A stretch of 10,401 bases of DNA from Lentimicrobiaceae bacterium (GTDB taxonomy: Bacteria; Bacteroidota; Bacteroidia; Bacteroidales; WCHB1-69). The position numbers and the translations under genes are program-made. Numbering within the stretch: the stretch's first letter is position 1; each line of letters opens with the position of its first letter. Below, piece after piece: positions 1-6,014 of this stretch. The stretch is from positions 1 through 10,401 of the forward strand of contig WQSU01000061.1 of the NCBI GenBank assembly GCA_009787675.1, in the 5' to 3' direction. Below the pieces are notes generated by a model. The model ran no database searches. It saw only the letters and a program-made list of their open reading frames with translations, and was not told the origin of the DNA.

Positions 1-432
1 AATTTTCAAACCGCTAGAGATTTTAAAAATTGCGTGGACACAGCATTAAGTGATGGTTTAGCCAAAGGTTTGGCAGAAGGTTTGGAAAAAGGTCTGAAAA
101 AAGGTCTGAAAAAAGGTTTAAAAAGAGGAATGGAAAAAGGAATGGAAAAAGGAATGGAGAAAGGAATGGAGAAAGGAATGGAAAGAGGAATGGAAAGAGG
201 AATGGAGAAAGGAATGGAGAAAGGAATGGAAAAAGGAATGGAGAAAGGAATGGAGAAAGGAATGGAGAAAGGAATGGAGAAAGGAATGGAGAAAGGAATG
301 GAGAAAGGAATGGAAAAAGGAATGGAAAAAGGTTTAGCAGAAGGTTTAGCGAAAGGTTTAGCGAAAGGTGAGCAAGAAAGAATAAAACTGCAACAAGAAA
401 TTGAAAGATTAAAAAATCTCTATTGTCCGTAG
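1..432 (+). CDS. C-terminal fragment of a probable Rpn-family / PD-(D/E)XK nuclease-family transposase with a repeat tail
   Basis: The reading frame is open from the first base, so this is the 3' end of a gene that begins outside the window. The visible part starts NFQTARDFKNCVDTALSDG and then runs into 26 consecutive four-residue units (G-L/M-x-K/E/R, bases 55-366). It ends in a charged, probably helical tail (EQERIKLQQEIERLKNL). A 'YRDxKNxxDTAxxxG' lead-in followed by GxxEG/GxxKG repeats is typical of the C-terminus of Rpn-like proteins (recombination-promoting nuclease, often annotated as PD-(D/E)XK nuclease family transposase) in Bacteroidota. The catalytic domain is not visible, so the family call is an inference from this tail. 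A GTG at 34 would give a 132-residue protein made almost only of repeats, and I regard it as an internal codon. It converges on the GlmU-like gene with 29 bp between the stops. Confidence 0.6.
   Translation, partial: NFQTARDFKNCVDTALSDGLAKGLAEGLEKGLKKGLKKGLKRGMEKGMEKGMEKGMEKGMERGMERGMEKGMEKGMEKGMEKGMEKGMEKGMEKGMEKGMEKGMEKGMEKGLAEGLAKGLAKGEQERIKLQQEIERLKNLYCP
127..330 (+). repeat. 12-bp in-frame coding minisatellite (17 units encoding Gly-Met-Glu-Lys/Arg)
   Basis: Seventeen head-to-tail copies of GGAATGGARARA (mostly GGAATGGAGAAA) cover 127-330. The six central units from 235 to 306 are identical. Outer units carry GAA for GAG or AGA for AAA. Flanking units at 55-126 and 331-366 are diverged relatives (GGT-TTA/CTG/TTG-...). 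Identical units in the middle and diverged units at the edges are the usual sign of slippage or unequal exchange. Because the unit is four codons, copy-number changes never break the frame. Confidence 0.97.
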
Positions 433-461
433 CAAGTAAATTATCCTGACTATCATACTTT

Positions 462-1628
462 TTACCTCAACCTGCTTAAATACAAAAGCATTCTACAATA
501 ACTTTCGCTCATTTCTATGCCTCTGCGCAAAAACATTGTTCGCTCCGATTCTAATACCTTCTCAATCGCATTTTGGATGTAGCCTTTGGTGCGGTTTCCC
601 ATAGAAAAAGAGGGGATAAAACTGCGGTGGAAGTCTGAACCAAACAGATTGCAAGCTACGCCAACCACCGTGCCCGTGTTAAACATGCTTCCAATGCCGC
701 ACTTGGAGTGGTCGCCCAGCATGAGCCCGCAAAATTGCAAGCCTGTATTTTCGTACAACTGCGTTGCGTAATTCCACTGTGCTACTTCGTCATAGTTGTT
801 TTTCAGGTTTGAGGCATCGCTACCGGCGCCAATGTTGCACCATTCGCCAATTACGGCGTTGCCGAGGAAACCGTCGTGCGCCTTGTTGGAATAACCGAAC
901 ATCACTACGTTGTTCAGTTCGCCACCCACTTTGCAATGCGGTCCAATGGTGGTTGCGCCGTAGATTTTGGCGCCCATTTTAACGGTGGCACCTTCCAGCA
1001 AAGCAAAAGGTCCGCGAATACATACACCTTCCATAACTTGCGCGTTTTGTCCAATAAAAACAGGTCCCGTTTCGCAATTGATGATTGCGCCTTCAATTGT
1101 TGCACCTTCTTCAATAAAAAGATTCTTGGGATCTCCTATCAATGTATTAGAATTGCTTAAAACAGCACTGCTTCTTCTTTTTTTCAACTCATGAAAATCG
1201 TTGACCAATGCCTCATGATTTAAGTTGAAAATATCCTGTTTTGCACGAATGGCAACAAATGGAGGTTCATAAACTATCGTTTTAAAGTTTTCCAAATCGG
1301 TAAACTCTTCAAAACTGCCCGCCCTCAAAGCCAGCACACTGTTTTGAGTGTCTTTCAAAACTTCGCCTGTTTGTAACATTTTGATGGCGTTGACAAGCTC
1401 TTGGTTGGGCAAAAGATTTCCGGCAATAAAGAGATTATCGTTTGTGATGGCAATAGGAAAAAGCTCCGCCAGATAATCCTGTGTAAAGAAAGAGGCTTGG
1501 GTTTTAAGGATGCGCTCCCATTTTTCGCGAATCGTAGTGATCCCTATTCTGATTTCTGCCAGGGGGCGTGTGAATGTGAAAGGAAGCAGATGAGTTCTTG
1601 TTTGGTTGTCGAATAAAATGATGTTCAT
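462..1628 (-). CDS. GlmU-like putative sugar nucleotidyltransferase / acyltransferase (left-handed beta-helix)
   Basis: The protein has 388 residues from the chosen start. Residues 1 to about 160 resemble the Bacteroidota GlmU-like N-terminal domain (start MNIILFDNQ, then LLPFTFTRPLAEIRIGI and TIREKWE). Residues 165-345 are a left-handed beta-helix of hexapeptide repeats (for example GPVFIGQNAQV, GATTIGPHCKVGG, GEWCNIGAGS). The closing stretch GLMLGDHSKCGIGSMFNTGT matches the acetyltransferase-type helix of GlmU. The classic pyrophosphorylase signature of GlmU (LAAGxGTRM) is absent, so a sugar-1-phosphate nucleotidyl/acetyltransferase activity is only inferred from the family. I chose the ATG at 1628 over an in-frame ATG at 1661, because the longer version would start inside the terminator hairpin of rpmE2. 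No TAnnTTTG promoter is seen in the 71 bp upstream, so some read-through from rpmE2 is possible. It lies 71 bp downstream of rpmE2 on the same strand. Confidence 0.85.
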   Translation of the reverse strand: MNIILFDNQTRTHLLPFTFTRPLAEIRIGITTIREKWERILKTQASFFTQDYLAELFPIAITNDNLFIAGNLLPNQELVNAIKMLQTGEVLKDTQNSVLALRAGSFEEFTDLENFKTIVYEPPFVAIRAKQDIFNLNHEALVNDFHELKKRRSSAVLSNSNTLIGDPKNLFIEEGATIEGAIINCETGPVFIGQNAQVMEGVCIRGPFALLEGATVKMGAKIYGATTIGPHCKVGGELNNVVMFGYSNKAHDGFLGNAVIGEWCNIGAGSDASNLKNNYDEVAQWNYATQLYENTGLQFCGLMLGDHSKCGIGSMFNTGTVVGVACNLFGSDFHRSFIPSFSMGNRTKGYIQNAIEKVLESERTMFLRRGIEMSESYCRMLLYLSRLR

Positions 1629-1644
1629 AGTTTTATAAAATAAA

Positions 1645-1680
1645 AAATTGAGACCTTTCATTTTTGAAAAGCCTCAATTT
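1645..1680 (-). terminator. Intrinsic terminator downstream of rpmE2
   Basis: The arms 1645-1660 and 1665-1680 pair over 16 positions with two mismatches around a TTTT loop (outer stem AAATTGAG/CTCAATTT). Read on the minus strand the hairpin is followed by a T-rich tract (TTTATTTTATAAAA, 1631-1644). It sits 19 bp after the rpmE2 stop and just before the GlmU-like start. Confidence 0.75.
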
Positions 1681-1699
1681 AAACGCTATTTAGGAATTT

Positions 1700-1963
1700 T
1701 TAGTTTTTCTTATCTAAATGTTTTGCATATTTACTGCGGAATTTATCCACACGACCGGCGGTGTCAACCAACTTCATCTTTCCTGTGAAGAAAGGATGCG
1801 ATGTATTGGAGATTTCGAGCTTTATAAGCGGATATTCTTTTCCGTCTTCCCAAACGATAGTGTCTTTTGTGTTTACTGTAGATTTGCTCAGGAACGCATA
1901 CTCATTCGACATATCTTTGAAAACCACAGTTCTATACTCTTTTGGATGGATCTCTTTTTTCAT
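1700..1963 (-). CDS. rpmE2: 50S ribosomal protein L31, type B
   Basis: The 87-residue protein starts MKKEIHPKEYRTVVFKDMS and contains the conserved block ISNTSHPFFTGK near residues 52-63, followed by DTAGRVDKFRSKY. This is characteristic of L31 in its long (type B) form. The zinc-binding cysteines of type A L31 are absent; there is no cysteine in the protein. L31 bridges the large and small subunits at the central protuberance. The gene has its own -7 element about 60 bp upstream and a terminator 19 bp downstream, so it looks largely monocistronic, between rpmB and the GlmU-like gene. Type B is the zinc-independent form, but in Bacteroidota it is commonly the housekeeping copy, so its presence alone does not imply zinc limitation. 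Confidence 0.97.
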   Translation of the reverse strand: MKKEIHPKEYRTVVFKDMSNEYAFLSKSTVNTKDTIVWEDGKEYPLIKLEISNTSHPFFTGKMKLVDTAGRVDKFRSKYAKHLDKKN

Positions 1964-2021
1964 GTTCTAAGTTTTTTGATTTAGGGCGGCGAAAATAGAA
2001 TTTTTTTTGAAATAACTATAG

Positions 2022-2029
2022 CAAAGATA
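2022..2029 (-). promoter_or_regulatory. Bacteroidota-type -7 element for rpmE2
   Basis: On the minus strand this reads TATCTTTG, an exact match to TAnnTTTG. Transcription would start about 50 nt before the rpmE2 ATG. No TTG lies 19-21 nt upstream (the nearest is 11 nt away), so the -33 element is weak or absent. The position just after the rpmB terminator fits an independent promoter. Confidence 0.6.
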
Positions 2030-2049
2030 AATTTTTATTACAAAATAGT

Positions 2050-2082
2050 AGAAAAAGAGGCTACCCTTGCGAGCAGCCTCTT
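2050..2082 (-). terminator. Intrinsic terminator downstream of rpmB
   Basis: The arms AAGAGGCT (2055-2062) and AGCCTCTT (2075-2082) form a perfect 8-bp stem around a 12-nt loop. On the minus strand the stem runs straight into a T tract (CTTTTTC). On the plus strand no T tract follows, so it acts on the minus-strand rpmB transcript. It lies 38 bp after the rpmB stop. Confidence 0.8.
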
Positions 2083-2120
2083 CCCATTTAAAACTAAAAA
2101 TTATGGAAAAATAAAAAGTA

Positions 2121-2357
2121 TTATTTTAGAATACCTTTTTTATTGGCATCAACAATAGCATTCCATGCGCCTTTTTTGTTGATATTTCTTATTCCTTTGG
2201 CGGAAACTTTTAACATGACCCAGCCCCCTAACTCGGGAACATAAAATTTCTTGTTATGTAAATTCGGATTAAATCTTCTTTTTGACTTAATATTAGAGTG
2301 CGAAACGTGATTTCCTACAATCGCTTTTTTTCCGGTAATTTGGCAAACTCTTGACAT
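2121..2357 (-). CDS. rpmB: 50S ribosomal protein L28
   Basis: The 78-residue protein begins MSRVCQITGKKAIVGNHVSHSNIKS and continues with KRRFNPNL, the classic L28 core, then KGIRNINKKG near its C-terminal third. The length matches L28. The frame stays open upstream to an ATG at 2420, but that start lies upstream of the -7 promoter element at 2401-2408 and adds 21 residues foreign to L28, so 2357 is the real start. In many Bacteroidota rpmB is followed by rpmG (L33), a DUF4295 gene and ftsY; here it is followed by a terminator and then rpmE2. It has its own promoter, whose upstream element lies in the 3' end of the SPOR gene. Confidence 0.97.
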   Translation of the reverse strand: MSRVCQITGKKAIVGNHVSHSNIKSKRRFNPNLHNKKFYVPELGGWVMLKVSAKGIRNINKKGAWNAIVDANKKGILK

Positions 2358-2400
2358 TTCAAACTTTTTATAAAGGTTTTTACTTTCTTTTTTGGGGGTG

Positions 2401-2432
2401 CAAAAATATACTTTTTTCAATAGCTACTTCAA
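2401..2432 (-). promoter_or_regulatory. Bacteroidota housekeeping promoter of rpmB
   Basis: On the minus strand TTG (2430-2432) is separated by 21 nt from TATTTTTG (2401-2408), matching the TTG / TAnnTTTG consensus. The -33 element lies inside the last codons of the SPOR gene. The predicted start near 2395 gives a leader of about 38 nt and rules out the longer rpmB start. Confidence 0.75.
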
Positions 2433-3449
2433 TACCCAGTAATTTTTGTCTGTCTGTACTGCATTCTGTATTGCATCTTCTTCATTATCAAATATTCCAA
2501 TGCAAATACGTATGCGTGGATTATCTGGATGAACGATCAATTTCGCATGATATTTGTCCAATTTTTTCTGATTAATATGAAGCAATGCGCTCTCTTCTGT
2601 TACAAAACTTCCCGCAATAATATAATAAAGCCCTTTTTGATAAGAAAGATACAATTCTTGTGATGCAGATAATGAAACCGGTGTATTTACTTTATTGTCA
2701 GATGACATCACATTAGCTTCTTCTGAAATAGAATCTGTAGCAATAGAGGTAACACTATTTTCTGTTTCATTGATAACCTCTGATTCCTCCTCAGCAATTT
2801 TGCTTATATATGTATTATTTTTATTGTCAATATTTTCATTTTTACCTATATTTTTTATGTTCGTTGAAATAGTTTGATAGAGATTAGGTACCTGATCTTT
2901 AAAAAATAAAACACAAAGTAGCACTATGGCGGCAAACGTAATAGATAGAAACAAAAATCTGTCGCGTCTTCTATTTTTTTTATGAAGGACAATTCGCTTA
3001 TCTTTCACAGGATCAGCCATATTTCGCTCTCTTTTATTAGGATTTTTTTGTGGCAGAATAATGGGTTCCAATCCTTCATTTTCAATATTTAATTGTGCAT
3101 TTATCATGCCTTGAAAAATAATCTTTCCTGATGGATCTTTTGAGAATGTCCCAAAATCATCAAAAAATACACTTTTATTATGTTCCAACCCTGTTTCAAT
3201 TAATGCAACCCACTCGGAAACTTTGTCTTGCGCTTCGTTAATTCTTATTTGTTCCCATTGTGAAAGTTTATTAACAAAGCTAAAATCCTCAATATTTTTC
3301 TGATATTCAAATTCTATAATGGTTTGCGGCGGGTAAATAATGTCTCCTTTTAGTTGTGCAGCCAGTTGTTTTACACAGAAAGTGCCAAATCCTGAAATGG
3401 TTACAGAATTGTTTTCTAAAAGCGTTCGGATTAATGTGTTGTAAATCAT
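2424..3449 (-). CDS. HU-CCDC81 and SPOR domain membrane protein
   Basis: The 341-residue protein shows the domain order of the Bacteroidota HU-CCDC81/SPOR family. Residues 1-60 form a first HU-like module (ISGFGTFCVK, then PPQTIIEFEYQ). Residues 61-125 form a second (FFDDFGTFSKDPSGKIIFQG). A basic linker (KKNRRRDR) is followed by one membrane segment at about 165-183. A low-complexity acidic/Ser/Asn stretch spans about 200-265. A C-terminal SPOR domain covers about 275-341 (YYIIAGSFVTEESA, RICIGIFDNEEDA, YWVLK). SPOR domains bind septal peptidoglycan with denuded glycan strands. The HU-like modules face the cytoplasm by topology, and their ligand is not settled. The start lies 4 bp after the kdsB stop, so the two genes are very likely co-transcribed. 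A role in cell division or envelope organisation is inferred from SPOR. Confidence 0.9.
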   Translation of the reverse strand: MIYNTLIRTLLENNSVTISGFGTFCVKQLAAQLKGDIIYPPQTIIEFEYQKNIEDFSFVNKLSQWEQIRINEAQDKVSEWVALIETGLEHNKSVFFDDFGTFSKDPSGKIIFQGMINAQLNIENEGLEPIILPQKNPNKRERNMADPVKDKRIVLHKKNRRRDRFLFLSITFAAIVLLCVLFFKDQVPNLYQTISTNIKNIGKNENIDNKNNTYISKIAEEESEVINETENSVTSIATDSISEEANVMSSDNKVNTPVSLSASQELYLSYQKGLYYIIAGSFVTEESALLHINQKKLDKYHAKLIVHPDNPRIRICIGIFDNEEDAIQNAVQTDKNYWVLK

Positions 3450-3452
3450 TTC

Positions 3453-3480
3453 TTCAATTATTAATTATCAATTGTCCATT
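3453..3480 (-). repeat. Heptamer tandem repeat over the kdsB stop and upstream of the SPOR gene
   Basis: In plus-strand reading there are four consecutive heptamers ending in ATT: TTCA-ATT, ATTA-ATT, ATCA-ATT, GTCC-ATT. The first three share ATT at positions 5-7 and A at position 4. They encode the last residues of KdsB (QLIINN and stop) and lie directly before the SPOR-gene start. Confidence 0.6.
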
Positions 3481-4176
3481 GAGTAAGTCCTCTGGAGTAT
3501 CTATCGCCATGCTTTCATAATGACAAATTTGAAGATGTATAGTGAAATCGTTTTCTATCCAACGCAACTGCTCCAATTTTTCTATTTCCTCAAGTTTAGA
3601 AACTTGCAATTGTGTGATTTTTTGTAATATATCATTTCGGTAGGCGTAGATACCAATATGCTTGTGTGAGGTAAGAGGTGAGGAATGAGAGATGTGGGGG
3701 ATGGGGGAACGGGAGAAATAAAGCGCTCTGTTTGAGGCTGTAAACACAACTTTTACTTTGTTCGGATTATTCAATTCTTCTATCGTAGTAATAGGTTTAG
3801 CTAAAGTGGCAATTTGAATTTTTTGATTTTCAATGAGATGGCTTAACAGATTTATCTCATCTTTTCTAATAAAAGGTTCATCGCCTTGAATGTTGATGAT
3901 AAAGTCGGTGGGGGCAAGGTTAAGGATTCTTGCGGCTTCGGCGCAGCGGTCGGTACCGGAAGCGTGTTGCGCATCAGTCATAATCACTTTTCCGCCAAAA
4001 TTTTCCACAGTTTTTTTAATTCTATCATCATCTGTTGCTACATAAAGCTCGTCTAAATCAGCCTCTTTAGATCGTTCATAAACATGTTGAATCATGGGTT
4101 TGTTATGAATAAGCGTCAGTGGCTTTCCTGGAAAGCGTGTAGAAGCATAGCGTGCAGGTATAATTCCTGTTTTCAT
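3454..4176 (-). CDS. kdsB: 3-deoxy-manno-octulosonate cytidylyltransferase (CMP-Kdo synthetase)
   Basis: KdsB activates Kdo with CTP to CMP-Kdo in the cytoplasm, committing Kdo to the inner core of LPS. The 240 residues carry the full set of family motifs: nucleotide-binding IPARYASTRFPGKPL at the N-terminus, YVATDD near residue 48, SGTDRCAEAA, NIQGDEPFI (metal and CTP site), YFSRSPIP, HIGIYAYR, EKLEQLRWIEN and a C-terminal IDTPEDL. The loop between SPIP and HIGIYAYR is about 12 residues (HISHSSPLTSHK), roughly half that of E. coli KdsB, and is encoded by degenerate heptamer repeats (3667-3694). The ATG at 4176 places the nucleotide-binding motif at residue 5, as usual. It follows the YebC-family gene by 73 bp and precedes the SPOR gene by 4 bp. 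Confidence 0.97.
   Translation of the reverse strand: MKTGIIPARYASTRFPGKPLTLIHNKPMIQHVYERSKEADLDELYVATDDDRIKKTVENFGGKVIMTDAQHASGTDRCAEAARILNLAPTDFIINIQGDEPFIRKDEINLLSHLIENQKIQIATLAKPITTIEELNNPNKVKVVFTASNRALYFSRSPIPHISHSSPLTSHKHIGIYAYRNDILQKITQLQVSKLEEIEKLEQLRWIENDFTIHLQICHYESMAIDTPEDLLNGQLIINN
3667..3708 (-). repeat. Heptamer repeat array inside the kdsB coding sequence
   Basis: In plus-strand reading the heptamers are TGAGGTA, AGAGGTG, AGGAATG, AGAGATG (3667-3694), followed by two copies of TGGGGGA (3695-3708). The first four encode the Ser/His/Thr/Pro-rich loop after the conserved SPIP. The two G-rich units overlap the codons of SPIP itself, so their periodicity may be partly coincidence. 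Confidence 0.6.
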
Positions 4177-4181
4177 TATAT

Positions 4182-4202
4182 ATTAGAAATTAATAATTAT
4201 CC
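4182..4202 (-). repeat. Heptamer repeat just upstream of the kdsB start
   Basis: In plus-strand reading there are three consecutive heptamers, each starting ATTA: ATTAGAA, ATTAATA, ATTATCC. They end 6 bp before the kdsB start codon, inside the 73-bp gap after the YebC-family gene. No TAnnTTTG promoter is visible in this gap, so kdsB is probably read from upstream. Confidence 0.5.
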
Positions 4203-4249
4203 TGAATGTATGATCATTTATAATGCTGAAACATGCGTCTTCTGCATGG

Positions 4250-4960
4250 TTACATCATATTATGAAAAACATTCGTAACATCATCGTCTTCTTCAATGCG
4301 TTCAAGCAGTTTTTCTACTTCTGCTTTTTGGTCTTCGGAAAGGGCTTTCATATCATTGGGAAGCCTTTCAAACTTAAATTCCTTGATTTCAAATCCATTT
4401 TCTTCCAAATGTTTTTGCAGAGGACCAAAACTGGCAAATTCTGCGTAGATTAAGATAGTATCATCCTCTTCAAATATCTCATCAGCGTCGAAGTCAATAA
4501 GTTCCAACTCCAATTCTTCCAAATCTGTACCCTCTTTTTTAGCCACAGTGAAGCGACATTTTCTATCAAAGATAAAATCAAGCATTCCCTGCGTGCCTAA
4601 TGTTCCGTTGAATTTATTGAAATAGCTTCTGATATTAGCCACTGTTCGTTGGTTGTTATCGGTAGCCGCTTCAATTAAAACAGCCACCCCGTGAGGGGCA
4701 TAGCCCTCAAAAATCACCTCCTTATATTCGGAAGTATCTTTTTCAAAAGCTCTCTTTATGGCGCGTTCCACGTTGTCTTTCGGCATGTTTTCTGCACGTG
4801 CGTTTTGAATGAGCAACCTTAACTTTGCGTTAGTATTTGGGTCAGATCCGCCCGTTTTCGCAGCCATTGTGATTTCACGCCCAAGTCGGGTAAACACTTT
4901 TGCCATGTTGCCCCAACGTTTAAATTTGCGTTCTTTTCTAAATTCAAATGCTCTTCCCAT
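4250..4960 (-). CDS. yebC: YebC/PmpR-family translation or regulatory factor
   Basis: The 236 residues match the YebC/PmpR family from end to end. The N-terminus MGRAFEFRKERKFKRWGNMAKVF is the Bacteroidota form of the conserved start. Then follow REITMAAKTGG, DPNTNAKLR, NMPKDNVERAIKRA, the EGYAPHGVAVLIEAATDN block and, later, FASFGPLQKHLEENGFEI. Members were long called transcriptional regulators. Recent work instead links the family to relief of ribosome stalling at proline-rich sequences, and which role applies here cannot be read from the sequence. The gene starts 37 bp after the MlaD-type gene stop and lacks a clear promoter of its own, so it probably shares that transcript. Confidence 0.95.
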   Translation of the reverse strand: MGRAFEFRKERKFKRWGNMAKVFTRLGREITMAAKTGGSDPNTNAKLRLLIQNARAENMPKDNVERAIKRAFEKDTSEYKEVIFEGYAPHGVAVLIEAATDNNQRTVANIRSYFNKFNGTLGTQGMLDFIFDRKCRFTVAKKEGTDLEELELELIDFDADEIFEEDDTILIYAEFASFGPLQKHLEENGFEIKEFKFERLPNDMKALSEDQKAEVEKLLERIEEDDDVTNVFHNMM

Positions 4961-4997
4961 AGTAGAAATTTATTTTGTTAAAATATGTAATTAATAG

Positions 4998-5969
4998 TTA
5001 TTTATTTTTTTCTTTTTTCCCAAAAACGGTAACGTTAATGTATCTTTTTGGGTTGCTTTTGATATCAATAATGAGTTCATCCAAACTTTGCAGAGTACTT
5101 CCGAGTTTTGTATAGAGTTCATCTTCATTTACTAACTTCGCCACATCGCCGTTTCCGGAGTTTATTTTCCGTACAAATTCTTCCACTTGAATAATGGTAT
5201 TATTGGTGTTAACAATTACTTCTGCCACATGGGCTTTGGCAAGCGAGTCGACAATCTGGTCAAAATTGGCAACTACATTTTTTAAATCGGGAGAAATTTC
5301 AGTGAGTGTTTCAGAGAATGCTGAGATTTCGGTTACAATCTTTCCAAATTTGGTTTTGTTTGCTGCTAATATATTGTCTAATGAAGCAGTAATAGATTCT
5401 ATATTTTTCAACGATTGCGCAAGTTTTTCGGCGCCCTCTTTGTGTGACAGCACATCTTTAAACGAAACAGCAATCGTATCAACAGAAGCTAAAATATTGA
5501 TTATTTGATCTTTCATTGACTCAATACCATCAGTAAGTTGAGGAATCAGCCCACAGACGAGGGTATCGCCGGGATTGGCAAACTGCGAGTCAGATCCAAG
5601 TTCCAAACGCACAATAATTCCGCCTAACATATCTCTTGAGGTAACATCGAAACGTGAATCTTTTGGTAATCTAATTCCTTCGTTAAGAATATATTCTGCC
5701 AAGATTTTCACAGGAGCGTGGTTAATAAGTTTTACTTTGGTAACTTTTCCAATCGGATAGCCTTGCAAATAGACAATAGCGCCTGAATAAAGTCCTCCAC
5801 TGTTTTCATACACAGAATAATAGAACTCTTTTTTACTAAAAGCATCCACCCCTTTCAGAAAATTGGCGCCAAGATAAAGAATGAGGATTGCCAAAATACA
5901 AAAAACGGCAACCTTTATCGATTTAGCGTTTCGTTCGGCACGTTTAGAGGGCTTATTTTTTTCTTCCAT
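4998..5969 (-). CDS. MlaD/MCE-family protein, phospholipid transport type
   Basis: The 323-residue protein (from the chosen start) has a basic N-terminus, one membrane anchor at about residues 17-38 (KVAVFCILAILILYLGANF), and an MCE domain at about 48-125 (YYSVYENSGGLYSGAIVYLQG, GYPIGKVTKV, DMLGGIIVRLELG). A long, mostly helical region spans about 145-305. The tail NPKRYINVTVFGKK is a hallmark of the Bacteroidota members. MCE proteins form periplasmic hexameric rings or barrels that carry lipids between the inner and outer membranes with MlaE/MlaF-type permease and ATPase. Those partners are not in this window. The frame extends to an ATG at 5990, but that ATG overlaps the -7 element at 5988-5995, so I place the start at 5969. 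It is the first gene of a probable mlaD-yebC-kdsB-SPOR transcript. Confidence 0.92.
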   Translation of the reverse strand: MEEKNKPSKRAERNAKSIKVAVFCILAILILYLGANFLKGVDAFSKKEFYYSVYENSGGLYSGAIVYLQGYPIGKVTKVKLINHAPVKILAEYILNEGIRLPKDSRFDVTSRDMLGGIIVRLELGSDSQFANPGDTLVCGLIPQLTDGIESMKDQIINILASVDTIAVSFKDVLSHKEGAEKLAQSLKNIESITASLDNILAANKTKFGKIVTEISAFSETLTEISPDLKNVVANFDQIVDSLAKAHVAEVIVNTNNTIIQVEEFVRKINSGNGDVAKLVNEDELYTKLGSTLQSLDELIIDIKSNPKRYINVTVFGKKEKNK

Positions 5970-5984
5970 TTTTAATAAATAAAC

Positions 5985-6014
5985 GTGCAAAAATAGTAGA
6001 AAATCCTATTTTTG
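5985..6014 (+). promoter_or_regulatory. Promoter of the LptF/LptG-type permease (right-going member of a divergent pair)
   Basis: GTG (5985-5987, one base off TTG) is followed after exactly 19 nt by TATTTTTG (6007-6014). The predicted start near 6020 leaves a leader of about 17 nt before the GTG start codon at 6037. The two promoters interlock: each -33 element directly abuts the other promoter's -7 element. Confidence 0.75.

Noticed and set aside
127..330. Repeat array considered as a CRISPR array
   Set aside because: The 12-bp units are directly adjacent, without spacers, and lie in frame inside a coding sequence.
2358..2420. N-terminal extension of rpmB to the ATG at 2420
   Set aside because: The -7 promoter element (2401-2408) lies inside the extension, and the added residues do not resemble L28.
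4232..4248. Inverted repeat CATGC/GCATG after the YebC-family gene as a terminator
   Set aside because: The stem has only 5 bp with a 7-nt loop, and no T tract follows on either strand.
5970..5990. Start of the MlaD-type gene at 5990
   Set aside because: It overlaps the -7 element at 5988-5995, so this ATG would not be in the transcript.
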